DNA of 64,000 nucleotides from Halichondria panicea (lineage: Eukaryota > Porifera > Demospongiae > Suberitida > Halichondriidae), in NCBI RefSeq assembly GCF_963675165.1, contig NC_087391.1:1135001-1199000 (forward strand), given 5' to 3'. The first letter of the stretch is position 1, and every line of letters starts with the position of its first letter. The notes under the pieces are model-generated. The model ran no database searches. It was not told where the DNA came from and saw nothing but the letters and a program-made list of their open reading frames with translations. The translations under genes were made by a program, and so were the position numbers. Positions 33,601 through 46,085 of this stretch are shown in pieces.

Positions 33601-36600
33601 GAGAACTTCGTGGCATAGTTTGAGTTTTGCCAGTTCTTCAGGAGAGAGATCGATTGTACTGTGGTACTTGTGCACTTCAATGTTGAGCTGTTTGTCTTCT
33701 TCATACAGTGAAAATTTGGGAACCTGCAGAAGTGATAACAAAAGGGAAAAATAAAGCATGATTTAATAGTACATCAACCACTATGGTGGTCAAAAAGGAA
33801 TTTAAAAGGAGAGAGAGAAGCAATAATGTTCAGAAGATATGTTATTTGACCAGACTCAACTTGATAGGCATTCAAAATCTTCACCTAGTTGATAAGATCT
33901 ACATGTGGGAAAAGTGCCTCAGAGCAGGTATACTATTAGCCTCGATTCCAGGCCGAGTTGTTTCTAGCTAGGCCGACAACTAGGCCTGGTGTTAATTGTA
34001 TCTGGGCGTGTATCTGGGTGTGGTTAGGAACCAAAACACAAGAAGCAGAGAGATTTGCAAGAACAACACACCTGTCGACAAGGGCCGGCAGTGTTGGTCC
34101 TACCTACTAGTTTGTAGTCCATCACAAAGGGCAGTGAGTGAAAGCAAGAGACTTGCTATACCATGTTGAAAACCATGGCAAAGACGTTTCTTCCTTCTGA
34201 CTAGAGCTGGGCCTGTTCTGCAATGAGAGTGGGGCCTTCTTGTGAAGCAGACAAGTATACGTTAACCTGAATAACTTAAACTTGCAGTAGCTAGCTAGCT
34301 AGATAATCTATGGCTAGATTTCAGTTACTTCAGAGCATACACAGAGCTAAATTACGGTATTAAACTTATACGGTGAAGTATGACAGGAAACAAAGTGTGA
34401 AGATTCTCTGCTTTGGTTTCCGGTTCCTGCCACGCCCAGATACAATCAATACCAGGCTGTATTTTTCAACTTCGTTCTATTAAAAAAAATCAGCCTGGGA
34501 CCGAGGCTAGTATACTATGAGACTTCGTACACCTGCTACCGTGTTCTAATTTATCAGACAGTAAAAAAATTATTTTGGAAATTGTCCGGGTATAATTGGA
34601 ACAGATTTTTATAGAGCATGTGAAGTGTCCGGAATAATTAGAACATGCAAGCAGCTGCATGCGAGCTAGCTAAGTTTAATAGAACAGTGTGCGACTGAAT
34701 AGTTGCGCTAGCTATTTAAAACTAGCTACTCAAAGCTATCTAACTGCAGCACTCTTGTCGTCTATGAATGTAACTCAACTTTTCAAGGTATTGTCTGAAC
34801 AAATGTAATATTAAAGCACTGGAGTGTCCGTTGTATTAGAACAAAGAAAATTGCCCAAAAGAGTGTCCGGGGTAATTAGAAGTGTCCGGAAGATACACGG
34901 TGCTTAAACTGGCTTTAAGTAGATGGAGTAGCTAAACGCCCTCAATAGCTTCTACACACAGTAAGGTAAAGCTTTCATTGTTATTGGAGCAGAGACAATC
35001 AGGGGATGGGGGGGGGGATAATAAACAACACATTCAGTACATACACACGCACACAGACTCAATCAATACTGACCATCAAGTGGGGTAGTGGTTTTCTTGA
35101 CAGGATGCCGAACGTGTTGGCAGGTGGTCCGAGATACTGATAGGGGGTAGTGATAACGTCAACCAGCTGGTTAACGAGGAAGATGTAGAGATGGTTGCCA
35201 GCTGGTGAGGTCTGGGGGAAACAGCCGGACAAGGAGGTGGCCACCTGAGTGGGAGGGGGCGGTATAGTGACAAGCCTTCATAGTTATGCAAATCTGTTTA
35301 AAATCCTATAGCCTGATAATTACCGTATTCTACAAGGTTATCGACAGAAAATTGCATTGCACTGTAATATAATTATAGGGATGTGCTAGGTGGTAGGTAT
35401 CATAGGTTACGAAACAACCACAGATAATCAAACAAGTATCATGGCCAAATACAAGTGACTATGTACGTACGAGCGTGGGAGTTTTTCATTTGTCAGCTTA
35501 CATATTTTGGTGCAAAAATTCCTACAATTGGAAGTGTACATTTATAAAGCACGTTTCCCAATAGCATACATAGTGTACTTACACACACTGTACATACTGT
35601 ACAAGTACAACTAACCCAGCAACCCTCTCACTCACTCTATTGGGATAGTAGTCGTTCCTTCTCTCAGTCCCTGCATGAGTCACACTCTTGGCCGCTACCT
35701 TCTCCTCGTCCTCAAGGTCAGAGTCTATCTCCCTAGCAATCGATCGGAGGAGATCGTCCAACTCCCCCGCCTGATGGAGCCTTTTCACTACCTCCAGGGC
35801 TGCTGACTTCTCCGCTATACGTCTGGTAGGCATGGGGTAACCCTGAGAGGGGGAGGGGGTTGCCAATGAATACAAGTACAAGTATAGAATCAGATACGAA
35901 TTATACTCAACTCTATTAAGTGATACTTACAGTGTAGTTGTGCATAAGTCAATCATACTCATATTAAGCAATTGTCGGAGCACAAAGAGGCATTATGTAC
36001 ATACTGTTATCATGTAAAGATGTACCATTGTATATAGCGTGCACTTGGTGTAAACTAAAGACAAGGCCAATAAATAATAAAACAAGCAGTCCCACTAGCA
36101 TCCACCAACACACACCTCAATGGGGTCACGGAGGGGACAGCTCATGGGTAAGGTGATCTCACAGTGGAACAAAGGCTCCTCCTCCTTAGCTCCTGGGTTG
36201 ATACGTCTGGTCCTGAAGAATGGTGTGAGGACTGTGTAGCGATCCTTAGGCAGCTTCTGACAATACCTGTATATCAAACAACAAGACCATCTTTGTAAAC
36301 CATGTATCAATGAAAGAGCAGTTACAGCTGGAATAGTACTGTATTCCTCGCGCGGCTATATTCGCCTCGAGGCATAAACCAAACAGTGTTACAGTTAAAA
36401 ATATACTAACTTTGAATATGCTACCAGAGGCTACAGTGTACAGCACTCACTTGTGTACTAGAGAGAGACTTGAAGCAATGGTAGCCACAGGTCCATCCTT
36501 TCCAAAAGGCATATACGGATCAACCACCTGCAACATTCTCTTAAGGATGCCGTCTTCATCTGGAACGTGTCGATCATGGCAAATAGATTTGAGTTCTCTC

Positions 36601-38414
36601 TCCAACGCTCGATAATCTCTCAGATCAGCGTACTGCTTCCCTCTGTCTTCATGGTTAATGAGCAATAAATATTTTGACACTTTGGCTCGTGCTCGACCTT
36701 TGGACTGAATGTAAGCTCTGAAGTTTTGAGGGAAATCGAATCGAACTACAGTATTGCATCGAGGAACATCAACACCTTCCTCCACCACACTAGTAGATAC
36801 AAGCAAATTGATTTGCTCTTTCCGGAATCGATTGAGAACAGCTTCTTGTTTTTTGACACTCATTGTTGCTTCTTTGCGTAGATAGGTCCCTTTCTTACCG
36901 GCGTTATGCCCCACCACATAATCGCAATGAATGTGCTTCAAATCTGACTGAGTTTCTTTCAGATGGTTGATAAGTTTTGTGAGCATAGCCGCAGTCGTAC
37001 GCCGTTCAACAAACACAATTCCAAGGAGTTTTCCCACATCAATTGAAGAAGTTGAACTCGAATTGCTGGCATCGAAATCTCCACTTACAACAGCCGAATC
37101 ACCAAGAAAAAGAGCAAGCTTCTTGATCTTACTCGTGGTCGGGTACTTCTCGAACCGCTGGGCTTGCTTCAGTTTCTTTTCACTCTCTTTGATAAATATT
37201 TTGAGTCGAGTTCTCCCAAGATAGAGAAGACATTCTTCCCACTTGTTGGCAAAGTGGCCATTACATTCGCTGATTTCTTCTTCGATTGCTCGCAAGCCCT
37301 CCTTCGCAAAATGGTCGGCACACCAAACGCCGAGGTTGTCCAACAGATGCAGCAAATCATCGAGATACAACTTCACAAGGGAGTAGATGTCAGTCTCCTT
37401 TTCCTTTCGTTTGAAGCAGTCCAAAAACGCCACACAATCTCCCAAAATTTTTTTGAGCTCGGCAATATCTCTGTCACTGTCACTCGGGTCGTACAGAACC
37501 ACCTCCTCCTCCGGATCTGTGGCATGTCTAGCCACATCCATTAAATCATTTGCCGTTTGCGATCGACAACAAAGTATCTTCTCAAGTTGGAGAATCTTGC
37601 TCTTTATGTCACCAGGGCGACACTTGCTAGGGATAAGAGAGGCGGTTAGTCCGAGCACCTGTGGTACTTCGTCCCCCGCCTCTAGGTGAGGTTTAAACAG
37701 CTTCATAATCTGGACATAGTCATGATTCTTGACTGCATGGTGACACTCGTCGAAAATTAAAAGATTGACTTTTTTTAGGGGTAGAACGCTGCTTTGGATG
37801 AGGTTCTTAAAGATGGTCATCGTCATGACTAGAACTTGATAGCTTTCAAATTCTGTTCGCCATCTGGAGCGGGTCCAAGAGTCGACGCCCATTTCACCCA
37901 CGTAGCGTCCAACGTTGAAGCTGGTGTGTGTTTGGATGTAACTTGCTTGTTGGTTCACAAGAGGCACTAGATGGGTAAATGGGAAGTATATAATATCATC
38001 ATAACGTTATAACATCAACTTTCAATTTTGTATGTAGGTGGTTTCACATTTAGTATTTACGGAAACTTCTCTTGGGTCCTAAGTTCCCATTAATATTATT
38101 AATAAGCACTCTGAGACAATATTAATACCTGTTGTCACTAAAAACACTGTCCTCTTGGCGTCTTCATCGCTGAAGGGAAGTAAGATGGTTGAACAGAGCT
38201 CCTTGATGAGCATTACAGCTATGAATGTCTTGCCAGCTCCCGTCCCAAGGTTGACTATTGTGTTCTCTTCAATGGCAGCATCTAGCAGCTCTAACTGGTA
38301 GCTCCTGGCACCATACCCATCAGAATCAGCAGAAGATTTCCTCTCAGGGTCGGGGCTAGGGGTGGAAGACATCTTCTTTCTTGGCTTTGGAACTGGCAGT
38401 GAGTTTGTAGCCAT
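30674..38414 (-). CDS. DICER: Dicer, complete (helicase, dimerisation, platform-PAZ, RNase IIIa/IIIb, dsRBD)
   Basis: Dicer cuts double-stranded RNA and pre-miRNA into about 22-nt guides in the cytoplasm. Nine exons join in phase: 38414-38129, 37966-36451, 36266-36116, 35842-35636, 35244-35074, 33723-31519, 31247-31079, 31020-30945, 30821-30674; 1642 residues (human 1922). Helicase about 40-600: [12 protein letters not shown] (Walker A), [29 protein letters not shown]. Dimerisation (DUF283) is about 600-720. Platform-PAZ is about 780-1030 ([27 protein letters not shown]). RNase IIIa has [12 protein letters not shown] and [10 protein letters not shown]; RNase IIIb has [16 protein letters not shown] and [12 protein letters not shown], so both acidic clusters are kept. 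A dsRBD ends the protein. The helicase motifs look intact. One exon encodes 735 residues (PAZ, RNase IIIa and most of IIIb). Start: first Met, followed by a Pro/Ser/Lys-rich tail. Confidence 0.96.
33936..34510. mobile_element. Long-TIR foldback transposon in Dicer intron
   Basis: The left end ttagcctcgattccaggc pairs with the right end gcctgggaccgaggctag. Further in, ttgtatctgggcgtg and aggaaccaaa pair with gcccagatacaat and ggtttccggttcct. The arms are about 90-100 bases. Both ends are flanked by tatacta (33929-33935 and 34511-34517), a 7-base target duplication. No coding capacity is seen. Confidence 0.8.
34584..34895. repeat. Dispersed gtgtccgg..taattagaac motif cluster
   Basis: Five variants of gtgtccgg followed by a short gap and taattagaac occur within about 310 bases of the same Dicer intron (34585, 34627, 34823, 34863, 34884). 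The spacing is irregular, so it is not a simple tandem repeat. Function unknown. Confidence 0.55.
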
Positions 38415-38829
38415 CTTTGTTCTACATGTACGTAGAGGTCTAATAAGTGTACAAGAGAACCTTGCTCAAGGGCTAGATCTTGAGTACAGTATAAAAGATC
38501 CCCACTACAATCCTGGGAATACCCTAATTTGTCTCGATTACACGCCCCCTATGTAATAATATGATATTAGTAAAACCAGTAGGTTTTACATAGGATTGGC
38601 AGTGGGTTTGCCCGTGTTTAGCAATATTTCAATTATTTTGACTTGTGTTCAAACTGTTCTATCTCTGCAGGGAAAGGCCACATCAAGAAACTGGCTGAAC
38701 AGATAGTTTATTTAGCCTTTTCTCTCTTTGTATCTCTCATTTCATAATCCATGAACATTTTAATGAATGAATATTTTCATTTTAAAAATTGCACTATTTC
38801 GACGTTTCACCGCTCTTTGTCTGACTGAC

Positions 38830-38862
<33 letters not shown>

Positions 38863-39415
38863 TTCTTGCCCAGCATTTACTCCAAGTACAGCCATCTCCA
38901 GGACATTCTGCACAGGGTTTCCAAACGACTACAACCTGGATTACAAAGCGCTTCTTCAGATTTGCGATTGCTTCCACGAGGCAGATGACCTCTCAGTCTC
39001 TATTTCTCTTACCTAGACAATTCCGCCATCTTTAATGACTCAGCAATTGCGTTGTGGCCAATAATAATAGATAGGCGTGGCTAATAAACCGTGCGCCTAA
39101 AATCAGTGCAGCAGTGCTTTTCCAGAGCCTGAGGTGTTCCTTTTCTTCACACTGTTCAGCTCTAGCTCCCTTTCTCTGACAGGCATGCTATATGCACTGG
39201 CTAGATATCATGCTCTTAAAATGGCTGTCATTTAATACTGATTCGCAAATTCAACATAATTATCAAGCAATAAATTATTACTCATTATACTATAATTATT
39301 AGTCCAGAGATATTCTAGAAGATATCTGATTAGTCCTGTCTTCTCTTCTTGTACTGCCTCTTGACGTTCCACTTATGCATGTCATGATACGTAAACTGTA
39401 CTGAAAAAGAAAGGG

Positions 39416-39975
39416 AATCCGACTAGAAAAACATTTGCAATGTGAAAAATTGCTAGGATTGGCCAGGGGAACCACAAAAAAGCGTGGGAACAAGAAATCA
39501 GACGAGAGCATAACTCCAATCCGTTACAACGTCATGAACATGTACAATACATAGTATATTAAATAATAGACTGTGTTCCAGATCCACCTATCAGCTTCCA
39601 TCCACCACATCATTCCATGCAGTCACCAGTACGGTCCGTGCATGTTACTACGCATGGATGGACTGTGTGTACCTGTGCTCAACACTGCATGTATTAGGAA
39701 CATCAATTCATCACAAATCATCATGATTATGTGCCCCACATTCTAAAATGGATGTATAATAAATATATATAGGGATTGGTCATCACTCCACCAGTAAAAA
39801 TTGCGTGGCATATTGGCTGGGAAAACATGGGAAAACTACCAGTATATACATGTGATTGACGTTGTAACGGATTGGAGTTATGCTCTCGTCTGATTTCTTG
39901 TTCCCACGCTTTTTTGTGGTTCCCCTGGCCAATCCTAGCAATTTTTCACATTGCAAATGTTTTTCTAGTCGGATT
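39416..39975. repeat. Inverted repeat with ~118-base arms
   Basis: Left arm 39416-39533 and right arm 39857-39975 are near-perfect reverse complements; for example aatccgactagaaaaacatt pairs with aatgtttttctagtcggatt. The loop is about 323 bases and shows no gene. Mirror-image reading frames over the arms are artefacts. This is probably a foldback element. Confidence 0.9.
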
Positions 39976-40086
39976 ATCCTATGGATACTGAAGATTATCA
40001 CGAGTAACTGCACGAGTGCCTGCAAGGCACAAGTGACAGTTACTAGGCACAGACGAGTGATAATCATCAGTATCCATGGGATAATG
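39974..40086. repeat. ~113-base imperfect palindrome
   Basis: Starts ttatcctatggatactgaag and ends with the near-complement tcatcagtatccatgggata. The middle pairs gattatcacgagtaactg with cagttactaggcac-type sequence only partly. It abuts the right arm of the preceding inverted repeat, which suggests a second foldback element or the end of a compound one. Confidence 0.75.
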
Positions 40087-40909
40087 CATTTATTGCTTGG
40101 CAACAAAATGCAGGTTGAATCTGCGCATGCGCAACATGCGGTTGCTTTATCAACCAGAAGAATGCGTAGCAACAAAACCAGTTGAAGACAAGTTTAAGAG
40201 AAATAAAACAGCTAGAAAGACAAAGAAATAAGACTCTAGAACACCAAGAGAGCTTGCAGAAGGCTACTTAAAGAGTTTGTAGAGAACAGACAAGAAAAAA
40301 AGACAAGAAAAACGTTGACAACCAGCAACCCGTTTTTAAAAATGGATAGTTCTGAAGGATAAACAGCATGTGCTTGCTTTCTATCATGCTCCAGTGTATC
40401 AGAAGAGGAAACATGCACCGCTATAACTGAAGAAAAGTGTGACAATCGTTTTTGAAGCCAAAACGACTTTATACAAGCCTGAACAGGCTTATATGGTGGT
40501 GCAGTACACTTCTACATGTGCAATACTCCGGTCAAAGCACCCACTCCCAACACTGATGCCTGTTTGATGCATTAAATAACACTGACAACCTCCTGACCCT
40601 CAGCTTCACTGCAAAAAGAGCACAGAAGTGATACAGAGCACCAGAAAACAAGAAAAGAGACTGATAAACATTGCAATGCATGATTATCAGTACAGTGTGT
40701 AAACTATGTTTTTCTTGTGTTCTCTCACTGCTGAAAACGTTTTATTCCAAATAATAATCACTTCCTAGTGTGCAATAACAAGTGTGCAATAATACTTCCG
40801 GGTGTGCAATATGGAAAAATATCTGCACAGTCGGTGATGAGTCGCTTCCTGTGCAATTTGAATGTAAAACGCTGATGTCAGCACTTATTAAAAAGCTGAT
40901 GTCCTATCG

Positions 40910-42036
<1,127 letters not shown>

Positions 42037-42879
42037 ATGTATCTCTGTACAAATCCCAATCTTTGTGTGGTTGTGTGTATTTTTTGAAAAAGTCAACTCA
42101 ACAAAGAATTAAATTGCAGTGCACCCAGAGAAGTGCATTGTTAGCTAACCAACAAAATGGATGACAGTTTGGGACTCGGCTCTTGGAGTGTTGTTTCAGA
42201 GAAAAACTTCAATGAGAAGTACACTCCACTCCACTCCCTCCCGGCCCACTCCCTCCACAGCAATTAAATTAAGTCAAGTATATTTCTGAACTTCACACAT
42301 AAAGTACATGAGATATGCATTGACTTGTGTCTACGACCATACCACGTTGAAAACACCGGTTCTGCTTTGATCTACTTCCCAAAATATAATTGTCCAGTCA
42401 TAATTTACTCACCTTCCCCAGCCATAGACACAGGTACGTAGCTCATACCATAGATAGTAACTATGCTCATACACAATACAAGGACACTCATTCTCAGCAG
42501 TATGTAGACTACATTGTAGTATCTGAATACCCAGTAACTATCTCGTTTGTTCAGCTATTTGTTCATGATCTATATCTGGAGACCAGTAAACTGCACTGGT
42601 AAAGTTTACTACCGTACATGTATAATGTACTTTGCAATAGAACAAACCAAATGGAGTGTTTGCTTTATGTCATTGTGTGGGTGTGTATTGAAGGGGGAGG
42701 GGCCTTCAATATGTTTCCAACATTAACATGTGTCAGTCCACTCTTCAATCTATGGTCAGTCTGAGCTAGCTATGTTTTATACTCTGTCACTAGCACTGAA
42801 TACAGCATTGTATCATCATGCTGCAAGAGCTTTTGCTGCTGCTGCAGTGAGGCCAGCTTCCACTGTGCCCCTGTCTGTG
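42037..42879 (+). pseudogene. Intergenic with remnant first exon of a GLYAT-like gene
   Basis: At 42157-42215 the sequence reads MDDSLG..SWSV.SEKNFN, nearly the same as the first exon of the GLYAT-like gene at 44397, including the upstream gtgcacccagagaag. After that, homology stops, no donor is visible and the frame ends. It looks like a stranded exon left by local duplication. The rest of the interval shows no gene. Confidence 0.7.
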
Positions 42880-44029
42880 ATGACTGTGAATTCTCTGTCA
42901 GGAGAAGTGGAGATGACTAGGAGCTCCCTTCGGACGATTATCCATCAACTGGAAGACGATACCCCAAGAGCTTTGAGTGTACGTAATACCGTGCTTTGAA
43001 ATTTGAGAGTAGCTACAATTATGTAAAATATTATTTTCTTCCAGACTATTGGTCTCCTGAAGCATGCCATTGAGGGCCGTGTGCTGTGCAAAATCCACAT
43101 CAATGGCTGGCCATCATTTAATACTATCATCTGTGAGGTGATCTACCCAAGAGCCTCTGAGGTACAAGTGTAATTGTTATAATGCGACTAAGAGTACGTT
43201 CAGATATTTATATAGGTGGCTGATATATTGTGTTATTCAAGAGGCTCTGGAGAGGATGTTCTTCAACTCATTCTCTCTAACAACCTCATCTCATGGGGAA
43301 GGAGACAACAAATTTATTGTGTGTGGGAATGCATATTATTACTGACTATCCTGCCGATACCCATAGCTCTGTTTACAACCCCCGGCCCTAGCACAGATAT
43401 AATATATAGTTAGGCATGAATTGTGATCCTGCAGACCTTGAGAGCAAGTTCAGTGATTATTTGAGTGAGAATCTGTTGGACCCGTCCACTGGAGGGAGAG
43501 TGCTCAAACCCTCCAAGGAATATGTGTCTGCATATTTCCCTAAAGGCTCGCAAATAAAAGAAATGTAAGTTCAGGTAACAGTGTCCGATTGACTTAATTG
43601 TGCACACAAAAATTCTCCAGACCATGCCCTGATGGATTTGTACTGGGTCACCTCAACTCACGGCACATTCCTTTACTTGCCAAACACTGGGGAAAATTTC
43701 ACGGCTGGACATCAAGCCCCTACTATATATCAAAACTCATTTTGGACTTTGAGACCATAGCTCTCTATTCAGTGAATGATCTAGACATCCCAGTTGCCTG
43801 GATATTGCAAAATCCGTTTGGACGCCCGAGTAGCATATACATTACAGAAGAATATCGCGGCATGAACTTGGGGACACTCCTAACTGTGGAAATGTTTAAA
43901 GCTGTCACATCACAAGGATTGATACCAGAGACATTCACGGAGCTGGGAAACAATTTTAGAAATATCACAGCCAAACTTGGAGGTATTGAGTCAGACTACA
44001 CACTCAAGTGGTTGCTACTGGAACATTAA
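42880..44029 (+). CDS. Glycine N-acyltransferase-like protein, copy A
   Basis: Five exons (42880-42978, 43045-43161, 43216-43318, 43435-43564, 43621-44029) give 285 residues, close to human GLYAT (296). The N-terminal GLYAT domain has KIHINGWPSFNTIICEV, matching the family INxxPxFxxVVxCP pattern. The C-terminal GNAT fold has PVAWILQNPFG, SSIYITEEYRGMNLGTLLT (acetyl/acyl-CoA loop) and LIPETFTELGNNF. Members transfer acyl groups from CoA to glycine or other amines in detoxification, usually in mitochondria; no clear targeting peptide is seen here. The start at 42880 was chosen by comparison with copy B; in-frame Met codons further upstream exist, so the start is uncertain. It forms a tandem pair with the gene at 44397. 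Confidence 0.8.
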
Positions 44030-44396
44030 TCCTAAATTCAAAGTAAAATTTAAATGCTCATTTCCTTAATCCTTTAAAATTCCCATGCATGTGTTATTGA
44101 AATCCAAATTTTAGCTGACAGCTATCAATGGCGGAAATATGCACTAACTATAGGGAGGGGGGGGGGCAGTTTCTTAGTCTTTTCATAGCTTCAATCTATG
44201 GTCTTTTGAACAGAGTATCTCTCACCATCAGATTTGTACGAAACTAAGTTTTGAATGTATCTCTGCATGTGCAAAATCCCAATCTTATTTAGTAGCCTCT
44301 TGTTGTGTGATAAAAGAATTTCAACAAGCAGAATCAACCCAGAATCTTGAGAATGCATTCAGTGCACCCAGAGAAGCGCATTTTTACCAAAACAAA
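44030..44396 (+). pseudogene. Intergenic with duplicated ALKBH6 3'-end remnant
   Basis: At about 44207-44290, gaacagagtatctctcacca, tcagatttgtac and aagttttgaatgtatctctg repeat the end of the ALKBH6 last exon and its 3' flank (41967-42055), with a deletion. It lies just upstream of the GLYAT-like copy B, the same order as ALKBH6 and the exon remnant at 42157. Confidence 0.75.
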
Positions 44397-45730
44397 ATGG
44401 ATGACAGTTTGGGAGTCACTTGGAGTGTTGTTCCAGAGAAAAACTTCAATGCTTTGATTGAGCAGTTCAAAGGAAAATGTCACAGCTGGGTAAGGCCCTT
44501 ACTATTAATTGTAGATCTACAATGGAACCTCTTATAATATAGAAACCAATGGGGGAAAAGTTTGGCCCCTTTGCCTTTGGAGGAGTTGCTTTGTACGCAA
44601 ACTATTCATTTGGGACCTAGGTGTCTGGTCGTTATAATTATTGTAGTTGGCCTGGCCCTTATTCATGCAGGGGTGTAATGGTGGCCGTTACGAGGGGTGC
44701 ATGTCTATACATGATATCTTTCTTGGAAAGTATTTTTCTGAATTCGGACTCTAGTGCTCTACAGGTTGTGATGCTGTCTACTGTGCAACGGATAAAATCT
44801 GGAGCTGTAGAAGGGAACATTTTCACCAATGGCTGGCCGAAGTTCTCATCTCTTGTTCTTCAATGTAGATCAAAAGAACTGGTAAATAGATCGATTTATA
44901 ATTATGTTGGGATTTATTCACTGTTGTACAGGTAGTGCTGGACTGTTATGTCCTAGTTGAGCCAGACAGAAGTATTATAGAGTCTTTTGCAGAACAATTA
45001 CACAAGATAATAAGATCAGAAGAACGACTTTATTGGATATTTGGTATGTATAAATTTGACCGACAACCATGCAACAATGATATCATCTTCTTGTATGTCC
45101 CCAGCTAATGCAGGGCTCGCTAAAGACCTCCAGCCACTGTTGCAGCTGAAAGCTACCCAGCCTGGTCTGGCTACCCCTAGCTATTGTGTGGATGTGTTAG
45201 CAGATCTGATCTTCTACTATATTCCTGTCACTGATGTGAGCACGTTCACAAAAGAAGAGCCTCTGTAAGTTAACGTTTAATAGTTATGATCATAATTATG
45301 CTAGTTCAATTGCAGGCTTGTCCCAGACGATTATGTATTGAGAAAACTTGAAGATCGACATTTAGAAGTTGTCTCCACTGTATGGGAGTACCCGGTATGT
45401 GGTGGAATAATTCCATTTCTTACAGACCTCGTTAAGCTCTATCACAGTGTGGGTGTGTTTACGCGGCTACCCTCTGGTATCATCAGTGAAACACCAATTG
45501 GCTGGTGCTTGCAATACCCTAATGGAGAAGTGGGTAGTCTGTATGTTGTTGAAGAGTACCGAAGGAAAGGACTGGCCAAGATCATGGTGCAGCACATGTG
45601 CAAGCTAGTCGTTGAAGACGGAGAGATTCCTTTTATTTCTGCAGAAAAGAATAATTTTAAGCCCATTTCTCTTTTTTTGAATGTGGGTTTTGTTGAGTTA
45701 GGCAATTGTGTTAATTTATTCTGCATGTAG
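44397..45730 (+). CDS. Glycine N-acyltransferase-like protein, copy B
   Basis: Five exons (44397-44489, 44765-44881, 44932-45043, 45105-45264, 45316-45730) give 298 residues. Intron positions and phases match copy A, showing common descent. The N-terminal domain has FTNGWPKFSSLVLQC. The GNAT part has PIGWCLQYPNGEVGSLYVV, EEYRRKGLAKIMVQHMCKLV (CoA-binding RxxGxA-type loop) and ISAEKNNFKPISLFLNVGF. This C-terminal ending with a second-to-last strand motif is longer and more canonical than in copy A, which ends in a different sequence. Predicted role: acyl-CoA:amino acid N-acyl transfer; substrate not inferable. The Met at 44397 is preceded by an open frame with another Met at 44307; homology with the stranded exon favours 44397. 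Confidence 0.82.
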
Positions 45731-46085
45731 ATTTTGCATGTAGATTTTTGTTTCTCCATTAAATTTTTTGTTGATATAATTATAAACATTGTCTTGTGCA
45801 GTATTTTGCTTCATGGTTGTAGTACAGTCTGGAAGCCAGACCTTTTCTCAGAGGGGGGAGGGGGAAGAGAAGAAAAGGTCTGGAGACTGCAGATCCTGGC
45901 TCTACTTGATTTTGCCCCCCAGCTGTTAAGTCTGGCCCAGACTATCAGTGTCTGCAAAACTAGGGGGTGGGGCTGGCCTATAATTATTGGTCCATGTGGT
46001 GCCACCTTTGACCTTTGTTTTTTTAATAGAGGATCGATCAGGAGCTAGCTAGCTGTAGGATTTCCATGCAATGTAGCCAGCCACC
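45731..46085. other. Intergenic with foldback sequence, BRF1 5' region
   Basis: Contains ccagaccttttctc paired with gaaaaggtctgg (about 45837-45885) and the palindrome aagtctggcccagact near 45925. It ends at the BRF1 start, which has a good Kozak context (ccaccatgtc). No other gene is seen. Confidence 0.5.

Larger units (their letters stand above)
38415..40909. other. 2.5-kb intergenic region between Dicer and ALKBH6
   Basis: Divergent upstream regions of Dicer (minus) and ALKBH6 (plus). It holds an (AAGT)n microsatellite at about 38832-38862, a long inverted repeat (39416-39975) and a palindrome (39974-40086). No protein-coding gene was supported. Confidence 0.6.

Noticed and set aside
39299-40185. 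Two frames with the same MLSSDFLFPRFFVV start on opposite strands
   Set aside because: Mirror images caused by the inverted repeat, not a duplicated gene.
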